This document shows, in pieces, positions 25,125 to 34,439 of a stretch of DNA of 64,000 nucleotides. Every line of letters begins with the position of its first letter. Position 1 is the stretch's first letter. A program made the position numbers and the translations under genes. Location: contig NZ_JAJUHW010000010.1 of the NCBI RefSeq assembly GCF_029265695.1, positions 16,308-80,307 on the forward strand, read 5' to 3'. Origin of the DNA: Gracilinema caldarium (GTDB taxonomy: Bacteria; Spirochaetota; Spirochaetia; Treponematales; Breznakiellaceae). The notes under the pieces were generated by a model. It saw only the letters and a list, made by a program, of their open reading frames with translations. It did no database searches and was not told the DNA's origin.

Positions 25125-28028
25125 TTACAGATTTTTTTCCTGAATACGTCCCGTGTCGCGGTTAAAGTAAAAGACCACTCCGGTTCGTCTCTGTTTTACC
25201 TCATAATACCGTCCGTGGCTTTCCATGACCACCCCTGGGTACACAGTGCCCCGTACACGAATTTCCGATCCATGGTGTTCTTCAAATTTTTCCCGGAGCG
25301 TAAAAAGATGGAGCCCGTATTTTTCGAGCAGCTTCATAAGCCTGACCTTTTCTGCCCGGGCAGCGTCGAGGGCAGATCCAGAGGCTTCTAGTTTCTTGAG
25401 CCGCATTTCAATGTCTTGTAAAGCCTTTTTAATTTTTTCTATTTCCCGTTCAGCCACTTCGATCTGGTCCATGATTAGATAATCCTGCCCGAAGGAAACT
25501 TCGGTGTGGATCGCCCGCTCGGAACCGAGGTTGGCCGCATCTACCCCTTGCCGGGCCCGGCAGAGACCTCCCACAAAATTGCCCCGCTCGCTCACCAGAA
25601 TCAGGCGGCCATTGGTCTTGACGTTGCTGCCAAGACAGCCGTTCTGTATCCGGATATGCTCCACCGCAAGCAGCGTCGCCTGTTCCACAAAGCTCGCCTC
25701 TATGGTTTTCCGGGCCCGGACCACCCCCTTGCCCCCACCGATAATGCCCTGGCTTACCACAACCTTGCCACCAGATGAAACAAGGGCAGCCTCAACAGTA
25801 CCGCCAATCAAAACATCCTGGCCGCCAAAAACGGCAAAACCGGACTTAACCGAACCTGCGATACGAATTTCTCCCACAAAATTGATATTTCCCGTGGCAG
25901 GCCCCACATCGGTTTTTACCGCAAAGAGGGAAGTTATTTTAGCGCTCCAGCCATCGAATACCAGGTCTCCGGTTCGCTTGGCATACCACTCAAAGCCATT
26001 TTCAATGGGCTTTTCAAGAATACTTTCATCATGCTGAATCTTTACACTGGTCCCTTTTTCGGGGGACAAAACCGTCCCTTTAACATCAAAACCAGCTCGG
26101 CCTTCAGCGCCGGAATCTATTACCCGGGCAAGAAGCTGCCCTTCTTTGACCGCAGCCTTTTTGATCACCCCGTTGCCTTCTGGGCCAGCCTTAAGCTCTA
26201 CCAGCCAGGTAATCGAGCGTTCCCCTGCGGGAACCGGAGCCTGGCCACGGGCCACCAGCACCGATGAACAGGAACCGGTTTCCAAGGCTATCTTCAGCGC
26301 CTCAGCGACCGCACTGCCATCGATACCGCGGACGACCCCCGCCTCTGCAAGGGCCTGATTCACCGCCTCTGCGGTGAGGGGTTTCCCCAAGCCAGATTCG
26401 CGGACCAGGCTTAATCGAGCCTCCATAGCATCAGAAGAAAGACTCACGGTTATTTGGGCATCCTGATATTCCAGGATACAGGCCTGAAACAGGGGCGGCA
26501 CATGTTTTATACACAGGATACCTGATTTTTCAGCAATTATATCGGGGGGCCGCAGGGATATGTTTTGACAGACCCGAATATCAGGATCATTGCCGGGCAA
26601 GCCAGGAATCTCGCGGCCATAGACATCCATTCCTGTGGCTCCGGAAGTAGATTGGCTAATTAACCCAATACGCGCTCCCTTTTGCACCAGGGCTATATGG
26701 GTACACTCTTCCAGGGGAAAACCAAATTCTGAAACAAAATTGGCAGCAATCTTCGGATCCAAAGCAAGACGATCCATCTGTTCTTTCCGTTCTGCTTCCG
26801 GGAGCAATGAAATTGTCAATTTTATTTCTTTATCTTTTCCTCTACTTGGTGCTTTCCCCTGGACTAAAATGTAATCTTTAAGCTCTATGTCCTGGCCCTG
26901 AATAAAAGCCATGATATCGGCCTTGACCTTTTCGACATCAAAACCCCGGACACGGGAGTTCCGGATTGCATCAGAAATAGCTTTAAGGGTGAGCGGATTC
27001 CCGCCAGACAAGGATTTGCGGAGATTCAAGGTTGCAAGGAGCGTATCTTTTGAAACTACAACTTCCGCCATTCCATCCATCAATCTGGATAAGGGATGGG
27101 CAAGGAGTGCTTCTCCTTTCTGGACCGCATCCTGTATGAGCCGCAGCAGTTCCGGTTCTGCAAGTAAATCTTCCTTACGGGCGCCTTGAGAGACTGCCGC
27201 AGAAATAATATCTATCGCCTGTGGCAGGGGAAGCCGGGGGTTCCCAGGTTCAAAATATAAGAAGAAGGTGACATTATCTGTACCCCGTTCCACCCGCCAG
27301 CTATGGGAAGCCAGGGGAAGCATATCGGCCCAATTTCTCCCGATCCGCACTACGCCCGTACGCTCTGCCTTAATTTCGTTTTTATCACGAACAAGTCCCG
27401 CACCCAGAAAAAACTGGGCATCTGCTGAGGTATCGGGGAGGACCGGTTTGCCATAGACACTTTTACCTGGCTTGCCTGGTTTGGGCGGGGCTACCAAGCC
27501 AACACGCTGGCCCCGTTGGGCATAGGCATAGTCCAGCACCGTCGGATCAACATAGACTGGTTCTTGAACCTCTTTCTTGTCATAGGTAACAACAATCTCT
27601 TTTTTAGGCGGCAGAAACGGCAAAGGTCCAGGCTTAGTTACCTCCGTTTCCCGTTTAATCTTTTCTACCCGGATTTGGTAGAGCACCGGATTTCCAGCCT
27701 TTGCAGCCACCTCAGGGATGAGGGCGGCCAATTCCGGTGGTACCGGCAAATCCGACCAGGTAACCTGTTCCGGTACCGGCGGGACCGGTGCTTCACCCTT
27801 TACAACCGTTTCTGCCACAGGCCCCTTGGCTTTGGCAAAACGCTGTAAAATCTCCTCGATCAATTTCGGCGACGGAAGGGGGGTAATTCGTTTTTCGCCT
27901 AAAAGTTTTAAAATCCCTTCTCCGGACCATTCGGGGCCTTCTTTGGCAGGGCTGAATGAAAGTTTTACTTCCAGTTCAAGGCTGTCGACAACAATCTGCA
28001 TGTCACCTTTAACAACCGTTCCAGCCAT
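25125..28028 (-). CDS. FapA (DUF342) family protein with repeated N-terminal units
   Basis: A 967-residue cytoplasmic protein of the flagellar assembly protein A/DUF342 family. The C-terminal part has the polymer-like right-handed helix typical of the family (EIRIAGSVKSGFAVFGGQDV, then GGTVEAALVSSGGKV and so on), followed by a coiled coil near residues 855-895 (AEREIEKIKKALQDIEMRLKKLE). The N-terminal half contains three similar units, each with an xVxGxAP motif followed by a G-rich G.DVxG-type segment, where one is usual. GGAG supports the start. The neighbouring FlhG-like ATPase fits a role in flagellar placement or a related polar function, which remains an inference. Confidence 0.85.
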   Translation of the reverse strand: MAGTVVKGDMQIVVDSLELEVKLSFSPAKEGPEWSGEGILKLLGEKRITPLPSPKLIEEILQRFAKAKGPVAETVVKGEAPVPPVPEQVTWSDLPVPPELAALIPEVAAKAGNPVLYQIRVEKIKRETEVTKPGPLPFLPPKKEIVVTYDKKEVQEPVYVDPTVLDYAYAQRGQRVGLVAPPKPGKPGKSVYGKPVLPDTSADAQFFLGAGLVRDKNEIKAERTGVVRIGRNWADMLPLASHSWRVERGTDNVTFFLYFEPGNPRLPLPQAIDIISAAVSQGARKEDLLAEPELLRLIQDAVQKGEALLAHPLSRLMDGMAEVVVSKDTLLATLNLRKSLSGGNPLTLKAISDAIRNSRVRGFDVEKVKADIMAFIQGQDIELKDYILVQGKAPSRGKDKEIKLTISLLPEAERKEQMDRLALDPKIAANFVSEFGFPLEECTHIALVQKGARIGLISQSTSGATGMDVYGREIPGLPGNDPDIRVCQNISLRPPDIIAEKSGILCIKHVPPLFQACILEYQDAQITVSLSSDAMEARLSLVRESGLGKPLTAEAVNQALAEAGVVRGIDGSAVAEALKIALETGSCSSVLVARGQAPVPAGERSITWLVELKAGPEGNGVIKKAAVKEGQLLARVIDSGAEGRAGFDVKGTVLSPEKGTSVKIQHDESILEKPIENGFEWYAKRTGDLVFDGWSAKITSLFAVKTDVGPATGNINFVGEIRIAGSVKSGFAVFGGQDVLIGGTVEAALVSSGGKVVVSQGIIGGGKGVVRARKTIEASFVEQATLLAVEHIRIQNGCLGSNVKTNGRLILVSERGNFVGGLCRARQGVDAANLGSERAIHTEVSFGQDYLIMDQIEVAEREIEKIKKALQDIEMRLKKLEASGSALDAARAEKVRLMKLLEKYGLHLFTLREKFEEHHGSEIRVRGTVYPGVVMESHGRYYEVKQRRTGVVFYFNRDTGRIQEKNL

Positions 28029-28051
28029 CGGCCATTATCTCCAAAAGTTTC

Positions 28052-29203
28052 CTAACGCCGGTCGCGATCAGACGGAAAGGATGAAAGAACTCTAACCAGT
28101 TTGCTTTTTAGAAACAGGTTTTCCTTCCGGAGCTGGTTAATTTCCAATTGTTGGGTTTTAACGGTTTCCACGAGATCTGCCATGGAAAGGGCTCCGCAGT
28201 GTAAAAGATCCTCCACGTATTCCATCTTCGCTTCAAAATCAACCTCAGCCTCCATCTCAGCTTCCTGAAAACTCTCTTCTATGGTCCTCCCCTCCAGGGG
28301 TACCCGGTCTTCCTCGGACTGCATAATTTTATCCGCAATCCGGTAAATTGCCTGAGACAGGATCGATTGGTTTTTATAAAGAATGATAGGGAGCCGGGCT
28401 GCCAGAGCCGTATCCTGCAGTGTATCCCGGTAAATAACACCTAGATGTTCAATCTCCAGATCCAAATATTCCGCACAGGACCGTCTGATTTTCTGGGCCA
28501 CTTCAGCACTCTTGGGGTCCTCGATCATATTCATAATTAACCGAGGATGGAAAAGCTTCATCCGTTCCTTGAATTTGGTATACGATTCATTGTCTATATC
28601 CCGGATAGCTTCCATTAATTTAGGAATATAGAGCTGCTGCAGGCTTGATCCGTCCTTTCGGAGCTGTTCCAGGTAGGCATAGGCACCGCTTCCCTTTTTA
28701 AAAGATGAATACATGAGACGAAACACGGTGTTTTTAAGAAAAAGATAGGCATTCAACGTTGCGGTTACCGTGGGAGTGGTTACCACAATTCCCTGGCCGG
28801 ACAGCAAAAAGAAATCCAAAATAGATTGATGAGTCCCCGCCCCGAGATCGAGCACGAGGATGTCGCAATCGAGGCTTAAAAGCCGGCGGGCTAAAGCACT
28901 CACCTGGGCAGGTTTTAAGTTAGCGCTGCCGGGTATTTCTGCGTCTCCTGGAATAAAACGCAGGTTTGGAATATCCGTATCAACCACAACCCGGGAAAAA
29001 TCGGATCGGAGATCACTTAAAAAAGTTCCAATTCCGGTTTTAGGAGCCCGGTACCCAATCAGAAGATGCAGGTTCGAAGCTCCCAGATCTAAATCCGCCA
29101 GGACAACCTTCTTTCCTGCCTGGGCAAATGCAATGGCCAGGTTAGCAGAAATCAGAGATTTACCAACACCGCCCTTTCCGCTGGCAATGGGAAGAATACG
29201 CAT
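28052..29203 (-). CDS. MinD/ParA-family ATPase, FlhG-like
   Basis: A P-loop ATPase of 383 residues with the deviant Walker A SGKGGVGKS at residues 8-16, the ADLDLGASN switch motif and CDILVLDLGAGTH. FlhG/MinD-type proteins set the number or position of flagella or division sites. The C-terminal 80 residues are acidic and then coiled-coil-like (LVETVKTQQLEINQLRKENLFLKSKL) and are not part of the usual family fold. It overlaps the upstream small membrane-protein gene (TGATG) and precedes fapA by 23 nt. I cannot tell FlhG from another MinD relative with certainty. Confidence 0.85.
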   Translation of the reverse strand: MRILPIASGKGGVGKSLISANLAIAFAQAGKKVVLADLDLGASNLHLLIGYRAPKTGIGTFLSDLRSDFSRVVVDTDIPNLRFIPGDAEIPGSANLKPAQVSALARRLLSLDCDILVLDLGAGTHQSILDFFLLSGQGIVVTTPTVTATLNAYLFLKNTVFRLMYSSFKKGSGAYAYLEQLRKDGSSLQQLYIPKLMEAIRDIDNESYTKFKERMKLFHPRLIMNMIEDPKSAEVAQKIRRSCAEYLDLEIEHLGVIYRDTLQDTALAARLPIILYKNQSILSQAIYRIADKIMQSEEDRVPLEGRTIEESFQEAEMEAEVDFEAKMEYVEDLLHCGALSMADLVETVKTQQLEINQLRKENLFLKSKLVRVLSSFPSDRDRR

Positions 29204-29616
29204 CAGTGATCCTCCGCCGGCCTCTTCATATACAATACCATACGTATTATGGTTGCAATCTCAAAGGGTATCAAGACGAGGATTGCAATCATAAAGGGTT
29301 CACCGGCAGTTCCAGTATACATCATAAGGGCTTTTACTATCGTTTTAAAAGAAGTAAACAGCCATAAAAGACCCGCCCAGACGAGCAGCGTTTTTCCAGC
29401 CACGTATAAAGAAACATAGTCCCGATATCTCGTTTCATCAATCCAAACAAAAAGCGCAATGAGCGCAAAAAGAATCTGCGGAGCCAGCAAATATCCTATC
29501 AAGGCAGGCCCAACAAAACCTGAGGGCTCTAGCGATACGGACAATACAAGCAAGATGACCATACGGGCAACTTCATACACAAGGACGCTCAAACCAAGGG
29601 GGCGATGTATTTTCAT
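29203..29616 (-). CDS. Small integral membrane protein, unknown function
   Basis: A 137-residue protein with four predicted membrane segments (around residues 10-28, 38-58, 72-88, 105-128) and a charged C-terminus. I do not recognise a family. It is the first gene of the minus-strand block containing the FlhG-like ATPase, FapA and Lgt, and overlaps the ATPase gene by 1 nt. Its start has no Shine-Dalgarno and is placed by a promoter ending 6 nt upstream. Confidence 0.65.
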   Translation of the reverse strand: MKIHRPLGLSVLVYEVARMVILLVLSVSLEPSGFVGPALIGYLLAPQILFALIALFVWIDETRYRDYVSLYVAGKTLLVWAGLLWLFTSFKTIVKALMMYTGTAGEPFMIAILVLIPFEIATIIRMVLYMKRPAEDH

Positions 29617-29622
29617 GATAAA

Positions 29623-29651
29623 ACTCTACGGGTTACAATCCCGCCGGTCAA
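29623..29651 (-). promoter_or_regulatory. Promoter of the minus-strand fapA-lgt-thrC-tkt block, probably leaderless
   Basis: TTGACC, a 17-nt spacer and TAGAGT; the -10 ends 6 nt before the ATG at 29616. It is the only good promoter I see upstream of the nine closely spaced genes that follow. Confidence 0.55.
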
Positions 29652-29693
29652 GGGGTTATATAGGTATAATTACAATCATTTCCAGGCCCTTGG

Positions 29694-29721
29694 TTGACAA
29701 AGCCATGTTCATCTCTAGAAT
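29694..29721 (+). promoter_or_regulatory. Promoter of the ctp operon, probably leaderless
   Basis: TTGACA, a 16-nt spacer and TAGAAT; the -10 ends 6 nt before the ATG at 29728. It diverges from the promoter at 29623-29651 in a 111-nt gap. Confidence 0.6.
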
Positions 29722-29727
29722 ATACCT

Positions 29728-31242
29728 ATGAACGAACCACAAACTTTACCGCCCCAGCGGAAACGCTCCAATTCGCTTATTTGGATAAGCTCCGTCTTTT
29801 TATCCGGTCTATTGTTTCTGTTTGTTGCAGTCAGCGATATACAAGCCCAGAACAAACCTGCGGCAGAACAGAATTATCCTGCAATTATTCAAAACGTTTT
29901 TGATTTCATTCTCCGGCATTATGTAGATGAGGTGGATCCCAAAACCCTTTACGAAGGGGCCATGAAGGGCATGTTCGAATCTCTCAAAGACCCCTATTCC
30001 ACCTTTCTGACCGAAGCGGACATGTCAGACCTGAACGATACAACTCAGGGCTCCTTTGGGGGAGTAGGTTTGTATATCTCTAAACCAAGCGGTCCCCGGC
30101 CCGATGGGCTTCCGCCCTATGTGGAGGTAGCGGCACCTATAGAAGACACTCCAGGATGGAGGGCCGGCATACAGCCCGGCGACCTCATAATAGAAATTAA
30201 CGGAGAGAATACTGAAAAACTCACCATGGATCAGGTTCTTTCTAAACTACGGGGTGTCCCCGGTACAGAAGTCACCATCCTTATCCGGCGCGGGGATAAA
30301 ATGGAGTTTTCCGTTAAACTGACACGGGCCATTATAGAAGTTCCAACGGTTAAACATGCCATGATCGGCTCCGATATTGGGTATGTACGGATTATCACCT
30401 TTACCCCCATGACTACAGAGCGGGTCCAGCAAGCCATAAATGACTTTAGAAAAAACAACTACAAGGCAGTTATCGTGGATCTCCGCAACAATTATGGCGG
30501 GCTCTTGCAGTCAGCTATCGGCGTATCGGACCTCTTCCTCGATGGAGGAGTTGTGGTCTCCACCAAATCCCGGCTCCCCGGAGAAAACTCTGTCTTTACG
30601 GCCCGTAAAAACCCCTTAGTACCGGCCACTATTCCGGTGGTGGTGCTTATCAACCGGGGTTCCGCTTCGGCTTCGGAAATAGTAGCAGGAGCACTTAAGG
30701 ACCGCGGCAGGGCATACCTTATCGGTGAGCGATCCTTCGGAAAAGGTTCGGTCCAGCAGGTATATCCGATTGATGGATCAGGCTTTAAGCTGACCATGGC
30801 CCGGTATTACACACCCAGCGATGTCAATATTGATAAAAAGGGCATTCCCCCAGATCGGGAGATTAAGCTCCCCGAACTGACAGAAAAGGAAGCGGCTGCC
30901 CTAAACCGGCTCATCAACGACAACAAGATTCCTGCCTTTGTGAAGGCTGAACCTTCCGCAATCCCCGCACGGATCGAAGCCTTTGCAAAGGAACTATCAG
31001 CCGCCTACAATTTGGATATTACGCTCCTTAAACGGCTTATCCGGGATGAACGGAACCGGACGTCCATCGCACCGGTGTATGACCTTGAATACGATATTCA
31101 ACTTCAAGCAGCGGTTCAGGTTCTGCGGCAGGAAAATTTTGCAGAATTGATGAAATCTACAAAAACCCTCAAGCAGCTCCAGGATGCTGTCCAGGACAAT
31201 GCCGGAACCCAAGAGACCACCGATACAACAAAGAAACCTTAA
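29728..31242 (+). CDS. S41-family C-terminal processing protease with PDZ domain
   Basis: A periplasmic serine protease of 504 residues. A single N-terminal membrane anchor (about residues 18-38) is followed by a helical region, a PDZ domain (GWRAGIQPGDLIIEINGENTE, near 150) and the S41 core. The catalytic serine lies in NRGSASASEIVAGAL near residue 310 and the lysine in GERSFGKGSVQQVYP about 25 residues later. Members trim C-termini of envelope proteins or degrade them. It is the first gene of a four-gene operon with rsmE, the WecG-type gene and the REC/AAA+ regulator. Confidence 0.94.
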   Translation: MNEPQTLPPQRKRSNSLIWISSVFLSGLLFLFVAVSDIQAQNKPAAEQNYPAIIQNVFDFILRHYVDEVDPKTLYEGAMKGMFESLKDPYSTFLTEADMSDLNDTTQGSFGGVGLYISKPSGPRPDGLPPYVEVAAPIEDTPGWRAGIQPGDLIIEINGENTEKLTMDQVLSKLRGVPGTEVTILIRRGDKMEFSVKLTRAIIEVPTVKHAMIGSDIGYVRIITFTPMTTERVQQAINDFRKNNYKAVIVDLRNNYGGLLQSAIGVSDLFLDGGVVVSTKSRLPGENSVFTARKNPLVPATIPVVVLINRGSASASEIVAGALKDRGRAYLIGERSFGKGSVQQVYPIDGSGFKLTMARYYTPSDVNIDKKGIPPDREIKLPELTEKEAAALNRLINDNKIPAFVKAEPSAIPARIEAFAKELSAAYNLDITLLKRLIRDERNRTSIAPVYDLEYDIQLQAAVQVLRQENFAELMKSTKTLKQLQDAVQDNAGTQETTDTTKKP

Positions 31243-32081
31243 TGCGGCGGCTTCTTCTTGCTGAGCCCCCAGACCATACGGGAAGTATAGTGCTGGGGGG
31301 CAGGGATTTTCGCTATTTGGTACGGGTACTAAGGCTTGATCGGGGTGACCAGTTTCGTGGATTGCTTCCCGATGGCACCGAATCTCTCTTTAAGATTGTT
31401 GAAATCGGAAAAACAAGCCTTACTGCCCGTACGTTGGGATCGGTTCATAGTGATGAATCAACAGCATCGAAGGGCATACCTGCCAGCATTGTTGCAGACC
31501 GGGAACGCAGAGAACAGGTACCATCCGTATCGTCCATAATTCTTTGCCAGGCTTTGCCCAAGGGCCAGAAAATGGATCTCATTGTAAGGCAAGCCACAGA
31601 AGCAGGAGTTGCCGCAATCGTCCCCTTCGTATCCCGGTACTCAGTCCCGAAAGTGGATAAAACACAGGGGCTGCAAAAAATCGAACGATGGAACAGGATT
31701 ATTAAAGAGGCACGGCAGCAAAGCGGATCCGATGTGGCAACCCGCATCGAACCTATTACAGATGTAGCGGGACTAATAAGCTACTGGGAACAGGTTTGCC
31801 AGACATATAGCGAGAGCAGGGCTCTCTTACTCCATCAGGACCCACTTGCAAAGGGTACCCTGCATGGATATCTTGAGGGAAATGCCGAAACGGTCCTTAT
31901 CGTTGTGGGGCCAGAGGGCGGCTTTTCCCAAGAAGAAGCAGCTGAATTTATGGCCCACAATTTTAAGCCCCTGTTGCTTGGCGCAAATGTGCTACGGACC
32001 GAAACGGCCGCCATATATGCCATAGCCGCAGTCCAAGTTTTGCTACTGGAGAAAGCATCATGGAATCTGTCGAACAGATAA
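31242..32081 (+). CDS. rsmE: 16S rRNA (uracil-1498-N3)-methyltransferase
   Basis: A SPOUT-class methyltransferase of 279 residues that methylates U1498 of 16S rRNA. The N-terminal PUA-like region contains HTGSIVLGGRDFRYLVRVLRL, and the C-terminal SAM-binding knot has VVGPEGGFSQEEAAEF and LGANVLRTETAAIYA. Its ATG overlaps the ctp stop codon (TAATG), so translation is coupled. A stretch around residues 65-90 is longer than typical and low in similarity. Confidence 0.93.
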   Translation: MRRLLLAEPPDHTGSIVLGGRDFRYLVRVLRLDRGDQFRGLLPDGTESLFKIVEIGKTSLTARTLGSVHSDESTASKGIPASIVADRERREQVPSVSSIILCQALPKGQKMDLIVRQATEAGVAAIVPFVSRYSVPKVDKTQGLQKIERWNRIIKEARQQSGSDVATRIEPITDVAGLISYWEQVCQTYSESRALLLHQDPLAKGTLHGYLEGNAETVLIVVGPEGGFSQEEAAEFMAHNFKPLLLGANVLRTETAAIYAIAAVQVLLLEKASWNLSNR

Positions 32082-32803
32082 ATTGCCTAAAAGTTAAAAT
32101 CAGCAACGTGTCCATTGAACAACTTCCGGACATTTTATATGCCCTGCTGGAACAGGGCGGAAGCAATCATATTGTACTCCTTTCTCTTTGGGATTTGCTC
32201 AGGGCGAGAAAAAACAATGAATACCGAACCTATGTGCAAAACGCTGCATTGGTTATCCCCATATCAAAAAGCATCGTCGGCGGCATCCGTTTCTTAACAG
32301 GAAAAACGGTGCATCGGATTATGCCCTTTGAGTTTTTCATAAAAACCCTCACAGCCTTAGAAGAACGGGGTAAATCGGTGTACCTTTTGGGTTCTCGGCT
32401 TAAAAGCCTTAAACAGGCAGAGCGCAATTTGCGGCATACCTTTCCGCGGCTGCGGATAGTAGGGCGCTGTACCGGGGACTTTAAGCGAACCGAAGAAAAC
32501 ACCATTTTAACCGCAATCAGGAAGGCTGGCCCTTCACTGCTTCTTGTGGCTAAAGGGGTTTCTGGAGATGAGCGATGGCTCGCCCGCAACAAGGGAAATT
32601 TCGGACCGGGCATACAAATTTGGTGCAGTGATCTTTTTGATGTTTTTGCAGAACGGAAAAAACGCCCGGGCAAGAAAACCTTTGAACGGGGGCTTGAATG
32701 GATTGGTTATACCATACAAAACCCGCTGCGCATTTTTAGAATTTTCCCCTATCTATATTACAAGATTCTGTTATTATATTACAAACTGTTCCGCAGGGGG
32801 TAA
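32060..32803 (+). CDS. WecG/TagA/CpsF-type glycosyltransferase
   Basis: A 247-residue member of the family that transfers N-acetylmannosaminyl or related sugars in cell-envelope glycan synthesis. Family features are VYLLGSRLKSLKQAERNLR, FPRLRIVGRCTGDF and an SLLLVAKGVSGDERWLARN segment that replaces the usual LGxPKQE type motif. The last 30 residues form a hydrophobic, basic membrane-associating tail. It overlaps rsmE by 22 nt. The acceptor is unknown; no polysaccharide cluster surrounds it. Confidence 0.8.
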   Translation: MESVEQINCLKVKISNVSIEQLPDILYALLEQGGSNHIVLLSLWDLLRARKNNEYRTYVQNAALVIPISKSIVGGIRFLTGKTVHRIMPFEFFIKTLTALEERGKSVYLLGSRLKSLKQAERNLRHTFPRLRIVGRCTGDFKRTEENTILTAIRKAGPSLLLVAKGVSGDERWLARNKGNFGPGIQIWCSDLFDVFAERKKRPGKKTFERGLEWIGYTIQNPLRIFRIFPYLYYKILLLYYKLFRRG

Positions 32804-32805
32804 CT

Positions 32806-33900
32806 ATGTATTCCGTGCTATGTATCGATGATGCGGATGAGCAGCTTCAGGCACTCACGCTGCAACTCATCGATACATACCATGTAATCACCTGCAATAA
32901 GCCCCTTCATGCAATACCAATAATTACTAAATATCAACCCGACGCGGTCATTCTGGATTTGCAGATGCCTAAACGAAATGGGTTTGAGCTTTTGTCCGAA
33001 ATCGGTAAAATCGCAAACCCACCGCCAGTTCTCATGCTTTCAGGCCATGCGGATCCCATCTATGTCGTTCGAGCCTTAGGGCTTGGAGCGAAGGATTTTC
33101 TATCCAAGCCGTATACGGCTTCCATGTTACGGCATCGCTTAAAAAAGATAATCCTGTCATCCATTTCCCAGGACAACATAGATTTTACGCTTATCGGAGA
33201 ATCAGCGGCTCTCCAAACACTTAAAACTGAAATAGCTACATTTTCCCATTCAGAGCTGCCCATACTCATTCTGGGAGAAAGCGGCACCGGCAAGGATCTG
33301 GTTGCCAGAGAGATACACCGCCAGTCCAGCCGCAGCCAGGGCCCCTTTGTGGTCCGCAATATCGGGGCTATACCCTCAACATTGATAGAAAGCGAACTCT
33401 TTGGCTGCGAGGAAGGGGCCTTTACCGATGCACGGCCCCATAAGGGTTGTTTTGAATTGGCTAATGGGGGCAGTCTTTTTCTTGATGAAATAGGAGAAGC
33501 AAGCCCTGCGCTTCAAGTGGCACTCTTGAGAATAATCGAAGATGGGTATGTAAGACGCCTTGGGGGACAGGCGCTCCGCGAAATATCCTTTCGGCTGATT
33601 ACCGCTACTAATAAAAATCTTGACGAACTGATTGAGCTTAAATGTTTCCGTTCCGACCTGAAATACCGACTGGAAGGTATTACCATATACATCCCACCCC
33701 TCAGAGACCGCAAAGAAGATATTCCCGCTCTGGCAAAACACTTTTTAAAACCATACGGCACGGAAATTGCTGATAATGCACTCGCAAAACTCTCCAGCTA
33801 TTTTTGGCCCGGCAATGTACGGCAATTAAAAATGACTATTGAACGGGCCAGCATGCTTGCGGGAACAGGTCCAATACAGGCTGAGCATATTCGATTCTAA
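32806..33900 (+). CDS. Response regulator with sigma-54 AAA+ domain, altered GAFTGA, no HTH
   Basis: A 364-residue protein. The N-terminal receiver has the phospho-acceptor in VILDLQMPKRNG and the conserved FLSKPY. The AAA+ domain has Walker A GESGTGKD near residue 155, Walker B GGSLFLDEIGE and the R-finger region FRSDLKYRL. The sigma-54 contact loop, normally GAFTGA, reads GAFTDA here. The sequence ends after NVRQLKMTIERASML with no Fis-type DNA-binding domain, as in a few regulators such as Helicobacter FlgR. Whether it still activates sigma-54 is open. It is the last gene of the ctp operon. Confidence 0.88.
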   Translation: MYSVLCIDDADEQLQALTLQLIDTYHVITCNKPLHAIPIITKYQPDAVILDLQMPKRNGFELLSEIGKIANPPPVLMLSGHADPIYVVRALGLGAKDFLSKPYTASMLRHRLKKIILSSISQDNIDFTLIGESAALQTLKTEIATFSHSELPILILGESGTGKDLVAREIHRQSSRSQGPFVVRNIGAIPSTLIESELFGCEEGAFTDARPHKGCFELANGGSLFLDEIGEASPALQVALLRIIEDGYVRRLGGQALREISFRLITATNKNLDELIELKCFRSDLKYRLEGITIYIPPLRDRKEDIPALAKHFLKPYGTEIADNALAKLSSYFWPGNVRQLKMTIERASMLAGTGPIQAEHIRF

Positions 33901-33905
33901 CTACT

Positions 33906-34388
33906 TTAATAAATATGCCGTATATCCAGTGCTTTTACGATAGGCACAAGGGTCTTCTCATCATAATCTTGGCCTATACCTTCATAGGAACCAAGGATCA
34001 GTACAGTCTGTCCGGGCTTAAGCTTCGTCTGAGACTGGGGAGAAAACCAAGAGCGGAATTGAAGCCCCTCGAATATAACATAGGTTCGATATAAATCAAC
34101 CTGATCTTCTCCGACCCAGGTTCCATTTAAAAGTTCAACTTCGGCGATAAAATTCTTATCCGTATCTTGATGCACAGTAATCGTGCCAATATCGCCATCC
34201 AGGAGGATTGCCTTATCTACAGGTATGGAGCTATCATCTTGGGTCTTTGCAGCCAGAAACAGATCACGAATGGTAATACTGAAATCGACTGAATAAATTC
34301 GCTTTACCGCAGAAGATTTCGCAGTTTGTGCTTGGGCAGCGCCAAAAACCAGTAATAAACAAGCAAGACCAATGAAAAAACGTTTCAT
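33906..34388 (-). CDS. Small exported protein, unknown function
   Basis: A protein of about 160 residues. I use the ATG at 34388 because it starts a clean signal peptide (MKRFFIGLACLLLVFGAAQA, cleaved after AQA) and lies 7 nt from a promoter -10 box. The mature part looks all-beta, with a C-terminal GQTVLILGSYEGIG segment that resembles OB-fold proteins of the tRNA_anti-like type, though I would not name a family. It converges with the REC/AAA+ gene, whose stop is 5 nt away. Confidence 0.65.
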   Translation of the reverse strand: MKRFFIGLACLLLVFGAAQAQTAKSSAVKRIYSVDFSITIRDLFLAAKTQDDSSIPVDKAILLDGDIGTITVHQDTDKNFIAEVELLNGTWVGEDQVDLYRTYVIFEGLQFRSWFSPQSQTKLKPGQTVLILGSYEGIGQDYDEKTLVPIVKALDIRHIY

Positions 34389-34395
34389 ATCAATA

Positions 34396-34424
34396 AGTAT
34401 GTAGCGGCTTGTCTGCTTTGACAA
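34396..34424 (-). promoter_or_regulatory. Promoter of the small exported-protein gene, probably leaderless
   Basis: TTGTCA, a 17-nt spacer and CATACT, with the -10 ending 7 nt before the ATG at 34388. Confidence 0.5.
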
Positions 34425-34439
34425 GGGTATAATCAGATA

